64,000 bases of DNA, from the NCBI RefSeq assembly GCF_026004075.1, contig NZ_BPIK01000002.1, forward strand, positions 677,504 through 741,503, in the 5' to 3' direction. This DNA comes from Meiothermus sp. GTDB taxonomy: Bacteria > Deinococcota > Deinococci > Deinococcales > Thermaceae. Positions 34,414 through 43,086 of the stretch are shown piece by piece. Position numbers and translations under genes: made by a program. Every line of letters begins with the position of its first letter. The first letter of the stretch is position 1. The notes under the pieces were generated by a model. That model saw nothing but the letters and a program-made list of their open reading frames with translations. It ran no database searches and was not told where the DNA came from.

Positions 34414-34419
34414 GCGCCC

Positions 34420-34629
34420 GTGGGGCTCTACTACACCGTGGAGGAGCTGGCCCGGACCCTCAAGGTCAGCGAGGAGGCCATCCGCAAGCGCCTGCGAGGG
34501 GGCGAGATCCGGGGCGTGCGGGTAGGGCGAACCTGGCGGGTGCCCCGCGAGGAGGCCGCCCGGCTGCTGGGCGGGAAGGAGGCCCTCGAGGCCTTCGACC
34601 GCATGAAGGAGAAGGAGGCCAAGCCGTGA
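34420..34629 (+). CDS. Excisionase/MerR-like helix-turn-helix protein
   Basis: 69 residues from GTG 34420. LYYTVEELARTLKVSEEAIRKRLRGGEIRGVRVGRTWRVPREEAARLL is the winged helix-turn-helix of the helix_turn_helix_17 (excisionase) family. A charged tail follows. It probably binds the iterons directly upstream, acting as autoregulator or recombination directionality factor. Confidence 0.85.
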   Translation: MGLYYTVEELARTLKVSEEAIRKRLRGGEIRGVRVGRTWRVPREEAARLLGGKEALEAFDRMKEKEAKP

Positions 34630-34654
34630 GGACGGCCGCCTCCGGGGGAAAGCG

Positions 34655-35092
34655 GTGAACCCCCTGGCCGGGATGGAGCTGGAGGTGCCCTTGCGGAAGC
34701 TCACCGACTACCTGCTCTCCCCCACCCACCCCGTGGGCCGGCACAAGGCCCGGTTCTTCGCGGCGCTGGGCTTCACCGCCGAGAACCCCCTGGACCTGGC
34801 GGAGGCCCTCAAGCTCCAGGCCCGCGTGACCCCTGAGGTGCAGGAGGAGGCCACCCCCTTCGGCCTCAAGTGGGCCGCTCGGGGGAAGCTCCTGAGTACC
34901 GGCATCGCCGGGCCGCCGGAGCGGCTTCACTTGGGTCCACGGGGCAGCGCCCGCGTGGTGAGCGTGTGGGTCGGGGAGGGCTGCGGGGGGGCGGAGCCGC
35001 GCACCCGTGGGCAGATTCCCGTTGGGACCGCTACGCGGTACGCCCGGGCGCGGCTGGTCACGGCCTATCCCGCGGAGGGAGGAAGAGGATGA
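34655..35092 (+). CDS. DUF6883-type hypothetical protein interrupted by repeat C
   Basis: 145 residues. MELEVPLRKLTDYLLSPTHPVGRHKARFFAALGF is the family beginning. The end, RLVTAYP, is separated from SVWVGEGCGGAEP by an extra RTRGQIPVGTATRYARA encoded by repeat C copy 3; relatives as I recall them run directly from the W-V-x-E-G-x-G segment to RLVTAYP. The stop overlaps the DUF4926 start, so the pair is coupled, as a toxin-immunity or similar module might be. Function unknown. Confidence 0.6.
   Translation: MNPLAGMELEVPLRKLTDYLLSPTHPVGRHKARFFAALGFTAENPLDLAEALKLQARVTPEVQEEATPFGLKWAARGKLLSTGIAGPPERLHLGPRGSARVVSVWVGEGCGGAEPRTRGQIPVGTATRYARARLVTAYPAEGGRG
35009..35044 (+). repeat. In-frame palindromic repeat C, copy 3
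   Basis: GGGCAGATTCCCGTTGGG, then stem ACCGC-TAC-GCGGT and ACGCC. It is read in a different codon phase from copy 1 yet leaves the DUF6883-type frame open. Confidence 0.65.
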
Positions 35093-35319
35093 TCCGCGAG
35101 CTGGACAGCGTGGTGCTCCGGGTGGACAAGCCGGAACTCGGCCTCGAGGCCGGGGATGTGGGCACGGTGGTGCACGTCTGGGGGGAGGGTGAGGGCTACG
35201 AGGTGGAGTTCGCCACCCTCACCGGCCACACCCTGGGGGTGCTCACCCTCGCCCCCGAGGAAGTGCGGGCGGTGGAGGAGGGCGACCTGCTCCACGTACG
35301 CCGGGCGGAGGTCGCGTGA
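35089..35319 (+). CDS. DUF4926 protein
   Basis: 76 residues, ATG overlapping the preceding stop (ATGA), with GGAGGAAGAGG upstream. IRELDSVVLRVDKPELGLEAGDVGTVVHVWGEGEGYEVEF followed by TLAPEEVRAVEEGDLLHVR is the small beta-rich DUF4926 fold. It is often paired with DUF6883 genes. The partner function is not known; an antitoxin or immunity role is speculation. Confidence 0.75.
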   Translation: MIRELDSVVLRVDKPELGLEAGDVGTVVHVWGEGEGYEVEFATLTGHTLGVLTLAPEEVRAVEEGDLLHVRRAEVA

Positions 35320-35398
35320 GGTATTGCGAGCGTTACTAGCACAGCTCAATTCCGACACAGAGCTACAGCAGGCAATCCAGAAGCGCCTCGGTAAATAA
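35318..35398 (+). pseudogene. Short C-terminal gene relic
   Basis: Reads EVLRALLAQLNSDTELQQAIQKRLGK then stop, with lower GC and different codon use than its neighbours. No start belongs to it. It appears to be the tail of a gene lost when the island was assembled, directly before hsdR. Confidence 0.3.
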
Positions 35399-35409
35399 AG
35401 CTGCCAACT

Positions 35410-37842
35410 ATGTTTCCGCCCGACTCCGACTACCGCGACGAGCGCTTATCCGAGTCCGACACCCGCTCGAAGCTCATCGATCCCGCGCTACGCCTGCGCG
35501 GGTGGACCGAAGCCCACCTCCGCCGGGAAGAGACCGCGGGAGCGATCGACATCGTGGACGGCCGGGGTAAACGCCGCCGGGGCCGGACCGACTACACCCT
35601 CCGGGTGCGGGTGACGCCGGATGCCCAGCCCGTCGCGGTAGCCCTGCTGGAGGCGAAGAAGAACCAGCTTCCCCCCGACCACGGCCTCGAGCAGGCCCGG
35701 CTCTACGCCGACTCCAAACGGCTGAACGTGCCCTTCGTGTTCTCGTCCAACGGGTACTTCTGGGTCATGTTCGACCGGAGCACCGGCCTGACCTCCGATC
35801 CTCGTCCCATGAGCGAGTTCCCCACCCCGGAGGAGCTCCGGGCGCGCTACGAGGCCATGATGGGCTTCCGTCTGGACAGCCCGGCGGCCCGCCCCCTTCT
35901 GGTGCGGTATCCGGGGGGAGAAGGCACCCGGCGCTACTACCAGGATGCCGCCATCCGCGCCACCTTGGAGAAGCTGGCCAGGGACGCCACCCAGGAGAAG
36001 CCGGGCCGGGCCTTGCTCACCCTGGCGACCGGAGCAGGGAAGACCTTCATCGCCGTGCAGCTTCTGAAGCGCGTCGCCGACGCAGGACAACTGCGCCGGG
36101 CACTGTTCATCTGCGACCGGGACGAGCTGCGGCAGCAGGCCCTCGCCGCCTTCACCAACGTCTTCGGGACCGATGCCGCCGAGGTCAAACGCAACCCCGA
36201 CGGCAGCAACCACGCCAAGAACGCTCGCATCCACATCGCGACCTACCAGACCCTGGATGTAGGCAACGAGGACGGTACGGCCAACTTCTTGCTCGAGCAC
36301 TACCCCGAGAACTACTTCAGCCACATCATCATCGACGAGTGCCACCGCAGCGCCTGGGGCAAGTGGAGCCAAGTGCTCCTGAGGAACCCGGACGCGGTGC
36401 AGATCGGCCTGACCGCCACCCCCCGGCAGCTCAAGCTCCCGGAGAAGACCGCAGGGGCCCTCGAGGACGAGGCCATCACCGCCGACAACATCCGCCACTT
36501 CGGGGAGCCGGTCTACGAGTACGACCTCGCACAGGGCATCGAGGACGGCTATCTGGCCGCCTGCGAGGTGGTGCGGGCCCAGGTGGACATCGACGAGACC
36601 GGGCTGAGCATCGATCAGATCCTGGCGCTCAAACCCGTGGACGCCATCACCGGCCGGCCCTTAAGCCGCGAGGAGCTGGAGGAGCTTTACGAGAAGACCA
36701 GCTTCGAGGACCGCATCATGCTCCCCGACCGGGTCAAGGCCATGTGCGCCGACCTCTTCCAGCGGCTGCTGGAGACCGGGGGGCCAGAGCAGAAGACGGT
36801 GATCTTCTGCGTGCGCGACGCCCACGCCCAGGCCGTGGCCCGGGAGATGGGCAACCTCTACGCCGAATGGTGCCGGGAGAACGGCCAGGCCCCCAAGGAG
36901 TACTACGCCTTCAAGTGCACCGCGGCCAGCGGGGGCAACGACCAGTTGGCCGACCTCCGGGGCTCTAGCAACAGCCATTTCGTCGCTACCACCGTGGACC
37001 TCCTGACCACCGGGGTGGACGTGCCCTGCCTGAGGAACGTGGTCTTCTTCCGTTACGTGCAAAGCCCTATCTCCTTCTACCAGATGGTGGGCCGGGGGAC
37101 CCGGATCGACCTCGCCAGTGACAAGCTGATGTTCCGGGTCTACGACTACACCGACGCCAGCCGGCTGTTCGGCGAGGCCTTCCTGACCCGCTACACGCGG
37201 CCTGAGGGCTCCAAGGAGGGGGAACCTGGGGATGAGGAAGGCCCTGGCCCCGATAACCCGCAGCCTCCGCCACAGCCCATCCCCCAGGTGGAGGGGGTCA
37301 GTGTGCTGGTCCGGCCCGCCGGGCGGCTGGTGGTGGCCCAGGTGGACGGGCAGGAAAAGCTCATCCCTGTCGAGGAGTACAAGGAGCGCCTCTCGGAGCG
37401 GCTGGTCCAGGCCGCCCCCGACCTTGAGCACTTCCGGCGGGCCTGGGTCCACCCCGACGAGCGCCGGCAGTTGGTGGACCATCTGGTGCGCTCGGGCTAC
37501 AGCCCCAAGGTGGTGCAGGTGGTGGAGGAGATGACCGATTACGACCTCTACGACGTGCTCGCCGCGCTGGGCTACGGCATGAACCCCCTGACCCGCCTTC
37601 AGCGGGCCGGGGCGTTCAGCTACAAGCACCGGGACTGGATGGGAACCATGCCCCGGCGCACCGCCGCCACCGTGCTGGCCATCGCCAACCAGTTCAGCCG
37701 CTCCGGCACCGAGGCCCTGGAGAGCCCGCAGATCTTCAACGTGCCCGAGGTGGTGCGGGCCGGGGGGCTGCCGGCCCTGAAGGAGCTAGGGGAGCCACGT
37801 GAGGTGCTGCGCCAGACCAAGGAGAGGATGTTCGAGGCCTGA
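35410..37842 (+). CDS. hsdR: Type I restriction enzyme, R subunit
   Basis: 810 residues. The N-terminal nuclease region holds the PD-ExK pattern in GRTDYTLRVR and VALLEAKKNQLPPDHGLEQARLYA. The helicase motor follows: motif I TLATGAGKTFIAVQL, motif II IIIDECHRSAWGKW, motif III LTATPRQL, and motif VI-type QMVGRGTRID. A C-terminal region binds the methylase core. The enzyme translocates DNA and cuts unmethylated DNA. The stop codon directly touches the end of a TnpB element. Confidence 0.95.
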   Translation: MFPPDSDYRDERLSESDTRSKLIDPALRLRGWTEAHLRREETAGAIDIVDGRGKRRRGRTDYTLRVRVTPDAQPVAVALLEAKKNQLPPDHGLEQARLYADSKRLNVPFVFSSNGYFWVMFDRSTGLTSDPRPMSEFPTPEELRARYEAMMGFRLDSPAARPLLVRYPGGEGTRRYYQDAAIRATLEKLARDATQEKPGRALLTLATGAGKTFIAVQLLKRVADAGQLRRALFICDRDELRQQALAAFTNVFGTDAAEVKRNPDGSNHAKNARIHIATYQTLDVGNEDGTANFLLEHYPENYFSHIIIDECHRSAWGKWSQVLLRNPDAVQIGLTATPRQLKLPEKTAGALEDEAITADNIRHFGEPVYEYDLAQGIEDGYLAACEVVRAQVDIDETGLSIDQILALKPVDAITGRPLSREELEELYEKTSFEDRIMLPDRVKAMCADLFQRLLETGGPEQKTVIFCVRDAHAQAVAREMGNLYAEWCRENGQAPKEYYAFKCTAASGGNDQLADLRGSSNSHFVATTVDLLTTGVDVPCLRNVVFFRYVQSPISFYQMVGRGTRIDLASDKLMFRVYDYTDASRLFGEAFLTRYTRPEGSKEGEPGDEEGPGPDNPQPPPQPIPQVEGVSVLVRPAGRLVVAQVDGQEKLIPVEEYKERLSERLVQAAPDLEHFRRAWVHPDERRQLVDHLVRSGYSPKVVQVVEEMTDYDLYDVLAALGYGMNPLTRLQRAGAFSYKHRDWMGTMPRRTAATVLAIANQFSRSGTEALESPQIFNVPEVVRAGGLPALKELGEPREVLRQTKERMFEA

Positions 37843-37870
37843 CATCCTCCCCGTTCTGAAGAACGGGGGC
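37843..37870 (-). repeat. Right-end hairpin of the TnpB element
   Basis: On the minus strand CCCCGTTC-TTCA-GAACGGGG is followed by aggatgtc, the common end of IS605-type elements and of the omega RNA. Directly beyond lies the last part of hsdR, which would be the natural guide. Confidence 0.65.
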
Positions 37871-37872
37871 TC

Positions 37873-39114
37873 CTACACGGAGCTTTCAAGGTTGGAGTCT
37901 GCATGGACCGAAGCCCACACCTTTACTCCATCCAGCCGCTCCCCAGCGGGAGCAGCCTGACCTGCGCCGCACCGTGGCGCGGCGCTCGGTCGGGCCGTGT
38001 CAGGCGGCCCTTGGCGCAGCAGTCCAGCCGCTACGCCAGCGATGTTGAGGGAAGCTACCACGTCGGCGTTGCCCTGGTAGCCGCAGGCCACACACCGGAA
38101 GTCGGCCTGCGTGGTTCGGTTGGCTCGGGTGGCATGACCGCACTTCGGGCAGGTGCGGCTGGTCTTGCGGGGGTCAACGAAGATAACCCGCACCCCCGCC
38201 CTCTCAGCCTTGTACAGCACGAAGTCGGCCAGTTGCCTGAAGGCCCAGCTCGCCACCATGCGGTTGAAGCGTTTGCTGCCCCGTATCCTGTCGCGTATCC
38301 CGTCCAGCTTCTCGAAAGCCAGTACCGGATTGGGGTACCGGGCCGCGAGGTCTACGAGCCCTCGGCTGACCTTGTGGTTGAGGTCGGTCATCCAGCGCCG
38401 CTCCTTGCCCTTCATGGCCCGCACCCGGTCAAGGCGACGGTGGCGCTGGTAGCGGCGGCGGAGGGAGGCGTAGCCTTCGCGTGTATGGCGAATGGCTTTC
38501 CCGTTGGCGATAAAGACGCCGTTGGGATGCTTGGCTGTCGCCAACCGAACAATGCCCAGGTCTACTCCGATAACGGTCTCGCCGTTGCCGTCACGGACGG
38601 TTGGAGTATTGGGCATTTTGAGGGGCAGCATGACGAACCACTCATCACCCCGCCTGAACAGCCGGGCATCACCACGGACGTACTGCAACCTGTCCCGCCA
38701 ATGCTGCGGGACACAAAGGGGGAGCCAGATGTAAACACCTTGCACCCCGGTCGAAAGCCGAAGGGCGGTTCCAACCACCTTGTAGGCGTTAGTCCCCAGC
38801 CCAATCCCCTGGCTACGCACCGCCGTAGGCTTCCCCGCCTGCTGCTTGCTCTTGCGCAGCCCGAAGTGGCTCCTCGCGAGCTGTACGGCCTGGTTGACCG
38901 CCATGCGGCAGTAGTCGGAGGGCAGGCCCAGGGCGCGAATGGAGGCGTAGGTGGCGGTGTGTATCTTCGCCCGGCTGCTCGTAGCCATGCCCAGCGCAGC
39001 GTCAAGCCCGAGCTGCGTCCCCTGGCGGAAGAGTTCGGCGGTCCGGTCGAGCCAGGCCCGCTTGGCCCTGCCGGGGGGGCGCAGCTTGAGCACGACGGTT
39101 TCTGCCCTGGGCAT
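37873..39114 (-). CDS. tnpB: TnpB RNA-guided nuclease of an IS605-family element
   Basis: 413 residues. The RuvC residues are Asp in VIGVDLGIVRLAT, Glu in VLAFEKLDGIRDR, and Asp in QGNADVVASLNIAG; the zinc finger is CPKCGHA and CVACGY. An N-terminal OrfB_IS605 region and C-terminal extension are present, so the protein looks complete. No TnpA is nearby, so the element cannot move by itself. It lies between hsdR and the DUF1016 gene in opposite orientation. Confidence 0.93.
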   Translation of the reverse strand: MPRAETVVLKLRPPGRAKRAWLDRTAELFRQGTQLGLDAALGMATSSRAKIHTATYASIRALGLPSDYCRMAVNQAVQLARSHFGLRKSKQQAGKPTAVRSQGIGLGTNAYKVVGTALRLSTGVQGVYIWLPLCVPQHWRDRLQYVRGDARLFRRGDEWFVMLPLKMPNTPTVRDGNGETVIGVDLGIVRLATAKHPNGVFIANGKAIRHTREGYASLRRRYQRHRRLDRVRAMKGKERRWMTDLNHKVSRGLVDLAARYPNPVLAFEKLDGIRDRIRGSKRFNRMVASWAFRQLADFVLYKAERAGVRVIFVDPRKTSRTCPKCGHATRANRTTQADFRCVACGYQGNADVVASLNIAGVAAGLLRQGPPDTARPSAAPRCGAGQAAPAGERLDGVKVWASVHADSNLESSV

Positions 39115-39152
39115 GAAACCAGTGTACCAGGAGCCATGTTTTGGAGGAAGTA

Positions 39153-39180
39153 CCGCTCTGCGAGCGGCTTTCGTTTCCTC
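39153..39180 (+). terminator. Possible terminator
   Basis: CCGCTC-TGC-GAGCGG followed by ctttcgtttcctct. It may end transcripts entering from the left. A second hairpin CGCCTCGCC-GTG-GCGAGGCG follows at 39188-39207, and a relative of it, TCGCCTCGCCACGGTGAGGC, lies at about 60394. Confidence 0.4.
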
Positions 39181-39236
39181 TCCGCGTCGCCTCGCCGTGG
39201 CGAGGCGAGATGCGGAGCATCCACGAAAGGAGTTCT

Positions 39237-40274
39237 GTGAGCGAGCTCTTGCCCCAGGACTACCCCGCCTTCTTGCAGAGCCTCAAGGAGCGCATCCGGC
39301 AGGCCCAGACCCGCGCAGCTTTGGCGGTGAGCCGGGAGCTGATGGGGCTCTACTGGCAGATCGGGCGCGACCTCGAGGCCGCCGTGCGCCAGGGGCGCTG
39401 GGGCGAGAAGGTCATCGAGCGGGTGGCCGGCGACCTCAAGCGGGAGTTCCCGGGCGTGGAGGGCTTCTCCAAGCGCAACCTCGAGCGCATGCGGGCCTTC
39501 TACCAGGCCTACCCGGACGAGGGGCAGTTTGCGGCACAGCCTGTGTCGCAATTGCCCTGGGGGCACAACCTGGTGCTTTTGCAGAAGCTCAAAGACCCCG
39601 CCCAGCGGCTGTGGTACGCCGAACAGGCCCTGCTGAACGGCTGGAGCCGGGCTATCCTAGAAATGCAGGTCGAGAGTGGGCTCTACCACCGCCAGGGCCG
39701 GGCTCTGACCAACTTCGCCCAGACCCTGCCCCCGCCCGGTTCCGACCTGGCCCAGCAGGTGCTCAAAGACCCCTACAACTTCGACTTCCTGACCCTGCAC
39801 AAAGAGGCCAACGAGCGGCACCTCGAGCGCGCCCTGTTGGAGCACCTACAGCGGTTCATGCTCGAGCTGGGGGTAGGTTTCGCTTTCGTGGGCAGCCAGT
39901 ACCCCCTAGAAGTAGACGGCCAGGACTACTACCTCGACCTGCTGTTTTATCACCTCAAGCTGCGCTGCTACGTGGTAATCGACCTCAAGATGACCGAGTT
40001 CAAGCCCGAGTACGCGGGCAAGATGAACTTCTACCTCTCGGCGGTGGATGACCTGCTACGCCACCCCACCGACGGCCCCACCTTGGGCCTGATCCTGTGC
40101 AAGAGTAAGCGCAAACTCACCGTAGAATACGCGCTGCGCGACCTCGCCAAGCCCCTGGGCGTGAGCAGCTTCCAACTGGCCGAGGCCCTGCCCAAGGAGT
40201 TAGAGGCCGCCTTACCGAGCGTGGAGCAGCTCGAGGCCGAGCTAAGGAGAGACGATGAGCAGTCCGACAACTGA
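39237..40274 (+). CDS. DUF1016/YhcG-type PDDEXK nuclease
   Basis: 345 residues from GTG 39237, with AAAGGAG upstream; the frame is open further left but without a ribosome site. An N-terminal DUF1016 region (SRELMGLYWQIGRDL, FSKRNLERMRAFYQAYP) precedes the nuclease YYLDLLFYHLKLRCYVVIDLKMTEFKPEYAGKMNFYL, where the Asp and Asp-x-Lys form the active site. Such genes often sit in type I restriction loci. It overlaps hsdS by 20 bp. Confidence 0.88.
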   Translation: MSELLPQDYPAFLQSLKERIRQAQTRAALAVSRELMGLYWQIGRDLEAAVRQGRWGEKVIERVAGDLKREFPGVEGFSKRNLERMRAFYQAYPDEGQFAAQPVSQLPWGHNLVLLQKLKDPAQRLWYAEQALLNGWSRAILEMQVESGLYHRQGRALTNFAQTLPPPGSDLAQQVLKDPYNFDFLTLHKEANERHLERALLEHLQRFMLELGVGFAFVGSQYPLEVDGQDYYLDLLFYHLKLRCYVVIDLKMTEFKPEYAGKMNFYLSAVDDLLRHPTDGPTLGLILCKSKRKLTVEYALRDLAKPLGVSSFQLAEALPKELEAALPSVEQLEAELRRDDEQSDN

Positions 40275-41496
40275 AGTCCCAAAACCCGAAACCCGCCCTA
40301 AGCTGCCCGAGGGGTGGCGGTGGGTGAGGTTAGGGGATGTTACAAAAGTGGTAGGTGGATCGACACCTAAAACTGGCATAAAGGAGTACTGGAATGGTGA
40401 TATCGTTTGGATTACACCGGCAGACTTGGGAAAGCTATCAACAAGGGAAATATATTCTTCCGGACGTAAAATTACGCAACTTGGCTATGAGAGCAGCGGT
40501 GCTGAATTAGTGCCCGTTAAGACTGTTGTTATGTCGAGCCGGGCGCCAATTGGGCATCTAGGTATAGCTGCCGTTCCTCTCTGTACTAATCAAGGCTGTA
40601 AATCTTTCATTCCCTCGGAAAGCATCGATTCGGTTTACCTATATTTCGTGTTAAAGCAAGCTGTACCTGAGCTTCAGTTATTGGGAAGGGGGGCAACTTT
40701 CCTCGAGATATCAAAAACTCAACTCGAAAACTACTTTATCCCCCTCCCCCCCCTCGAGACCCAACGCCGCATCGCCGCCATCCTCACCGAGCAGATGGAG
40801 GCGGTGGAAAAGGCCCGCAAGGCGGCTGAAGAAGGGCTCGAGGCGGCCCGGAAGCTCGCCGGCGCCTACGTAATTGCTTACTTCACAGGATCCTGGGTAG
40901 ATGAATGGGAGCGGGTTCCCTTAGCCGAAATAAGTACATTCCTACCCGCAAAATCCATTGCGAGCGATGGGGACACTGAGGTTCGGGCTATAACAACAGC
41001 GTGTCTATCTGAATCAGGCTTCAGGCCAGAAGGGATCAAGACCGCCCGCATGTGGGCCAATGATGCTCGAGAAGCAAGGATATCTCCCGGGGAAATCCTT
41101 GTTGCCAGAAGCAACACGCCCGAACTCGTAGGCAGGGTTGCGGTATATCCAGGAGGTTACCCAGATTTGGTTGCTTCAGACCTCACGATACGAATAAAGG
41201 CAACCGGTGCTGACCCAGCGTACCTGGGTGCTTACCTCTCCTCACTCTACCTATCTGGGTATTGGAAGGAGCGAGCAGGGGGGGCCAGCGGCTCTATGAA
41301 GAAGATCACACGGGGGCAGCTCCAAGACGAGCGCATACCTCTTCCCAATCTTGAAACACAACACCGCATCGTAGCCGAGCTCAACGCCAAGCTCAAGGCT
41401 ACCCAAGCCCTTATTCACAGCCTAGAAGCCCAGCTCGAGGCCATCCGCGCCCTACCCGCCGCCATCCTACGCCGCGCGTTCTCAGGAGAACTCTGA
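40255..41496 (+). CDS. hsdS: Type I restriction specificity subunit
   Basis: 413 residues. Two target-recognition domains (about residues 20-155 and 215-355) each end in a conserved helix: PPLETQRRIAAILTEQMEAVEKARKAAEE and PNLETQHRIVAELNAKLKATQALIHSLEAQ. The DNA of both recognition domains is clearly AT-richer than the flanking conserved parts, showing domain exchange. It determines the bipartite target of HsdM and HsdR. The stop overlaps the hsdM start (ATGA). Confidence 0.93.
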   Translation: MSSPTTEVPKPETRPKLPEGWRWVRLGDVTKVVGGSTPKTGIKEYWNGDIVWITPADLGKLSTREIYSSGRKITQLGYESSGAELVPVKTVVMSSRAPIGHLGIAAVPLCTNQGCKSFIPSESIDSVYLYFVLKQAVPELQLLGRGATFLEISKTQLENYFIPLPPLETQRRIAAILTEQMEAVEKARKAAEEGLEAARKLAGAYVIAYFTGSWVDEWERVPLAEISTFLPAKSIASDGDTEVRAITTACLSESGFRPEGIKTARMWANDAREARISPGEILVARSNTPELVGRVAVYPGGYPDLVASDLTIRIKATGADPAYLGAYLSSLYLSGYWKERAGGASGSMKKITRGQLQDERIPLPNLETQHRIVAELNAKLKATQALIHSLEAQLEAIRALPAAILRRAFSGEL

Positions 41497-43025
41497 TGCC
41501 CAGCAAGAACGGTTCCAACGGTACACCCCGCTTCACCACCCAATCCAGCCTCAGCGCCTACGTGTGGAGCATCTGCGACATCCTGCGCCGCTCCAACTGC
41601 GCCGGGGCCTTGCAGTACGTCCCCGAGCTGACCTGGATTCTGTTCTTGCGCGTCCTGGACGACCTTGAAACCCTGGAGGCCGAGCAGAGTCAGGCGGTGG
41701 GGGCGGCCTTTACCCCCAGCCTCGAGGCCCCCTACCGTTGGCAGGACTGGGCCGCCCCTGATGGCTGGAAGCGCCGCGAGCTGGAAGGAGGAGCCTTGGG
41801 CGCCTTCTTCGGCTTCGTCAACGGCGAATTGCTACCCTATCTGAAGAGCTTGCGTGACCAGCCCAACGCCACCGCCCGGCAGAAGGTGATCAGCGAGATC
41901 ATGTCCGGCGTCGATCGGGTGCGGGTGGACACCGAGCGCAACTTCCTGGACGTGCTGGACAAGGTTCACCTTATCAACTCGCAAACGGTGGACAGCACCC
42001 ACCTTTTCACCCTCTCCCAGGTTTATGAAGGGCTCCTCTTGAAGATGGGCGAGAAGGGCAACGACGGGGGCCAGTTCTTCACCCCCCGCCAGGTGATCAA
42101 GGCCATGGTGCAGGCCATTGACCCGGGCCCCGCGGACACCATCTATGACCCCTGTGCCGGCACCGGCGGCTTCCTAGCCACGGCCTACGAGTACGTGCTG
42201 CAGAAGCTGGGGGACGACGCCACGCCGGAGCAGCTCGAGGCCCTCAAAACCCGGAGGCTTTACGGGCGCGAGAAGGAAAACCTGATCTACCCGATCGCCC
42301 TGGCTAACCTAGTGCTCCACGGCATCGACAAGCCCAACCTGTGGCACGGCAACACCCTTACCGGCCAGGAGATCTACGGGGGATTGTGGGAGGGAGCCCC
42401 GGCGCAGTTCGACGTGATCCTCACCAACCCCCCTTTCGGCGGTAAAGAAGGTAAGGTAGCCCAGGCCCGCTTTGCCTATAAGACCAGCGCGACCCAGGTG
42501 CTCTTCCTCCAGCACGTGCTCGACTCCCTCAGACCTGGGGGCCGCTGCGCCGTCGTGCTCGACGAGGGCGTGTCCTTCCGGCAGGAGACCGCCTTCGTGC
42601 AGACCAAGCGCAAGCTCTTGAACGAGGCCGACGTCTGGTGCATCCTCTCGCTGCCCCCGGGCACCTTCGTCAATGCCGGGGCCGGCGTGAAGACCAACAT
42701 CTTCTTCTTCACCAAGGGGCGGCCCACCGAGCGCATCTGGTACTACGACCTGTCGGGGGTGAAGGTGGGGAAGAAAAGCCCGCTGACCCTCGAGCACTTC
42801 GAGGAGTTCTTCCGCCTGCTGCCCACCCGCGCCGACTCCGAGCGGAGCTGGACGGTGGGCCGGGCTGAGCTCGAGGCCAGGAACTATGACCTCAAGGCCG
42901 TGAACCCCCACGCCAGGCCCGAAACCGACACGCGGACCGTTGAAGAGCTGCTCGAGGTTATTGAACAGAAAAGCCGGGAGGTCACCGAGGCGTTAACCGC
43001 CCTGCGTGATCGGATCGAGGCATAG
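41496..43025 (+). CDS. hsdM: Type I restriction DNA adenine methyltransferase
   Basis: 509 residues. HsdM N-terminal helices (SLSAYVWSICDILRRSN) precede the SAM-binding motif IYDPCAGTGGFLATAYEYV and the catalytic NPPFGGKEG of N6-adenine methylases. It methylates the HsdS target and forms the core with HsdR. GC-rich codon use resembles the host, unlike the adjacent hsdS recognition domains. Confidence 0.95.
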   Translation: MPSKNGSNGTPRFTTQSSLSAYVWSICDILRRSNCAGALQYVPELTWILFLRVLDDLETLEAEQSQAVGAAFTPSLEAPYRWQDWAAPDGWKRRELEGGALGAFFGFVNGELLPYLKSLRDQPNATARQKVISEIMSGVDRVRVDTERNFLDVLDKVHLINSQTVDSTHLFTLSQVYEGLLLKMGEKGNDGGQFFTPRQVIKAMVQAIDPGPADTIYDPCAGTGGFLATAYEYVLQKLGDDATPEQLEALKTRRLYGREKENLIYPIALANLVLHGIDKPNLWHGNTLTGQEIYGGLWEGAPAQFDVILTNPPFGGKEGKVAQARFAYKTSATQVLFLQHVLDSLRPGGRCAVVLDEGVSFRQETAFVQTKRKLLNEADVWCILSLPPGTFVNAGAGVKTNIFFFTKGRPTERIWYYDLSGVKVGKKSPLTLEHFEEFFRLLPTRADSERSWTVGRAELEARNYDLKAVNPHARPETDTRTVEELLEVIEQKSREVTEALTALRDRIEA

Positions 43026-43063
43026 AGAACGAGCCGACCCCCTTCGCTCCCCGGTGAGGGGCC

Positions 43064-43085
43064 GCAGGGCCCTGCAGGGCCCTGC
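43064..43085. repeat. Palindrome between hsdM and the recombinase remnant
   Basis: GCAGGGCCCTGC overlaps a second identical copy, making a 22-bp palindrome (43064-43085) between converging genes. It could act as a bidirectional stem-loop, but no T-tract follows. Confidence 0.45.
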
Positions 43086-43086
43086 A

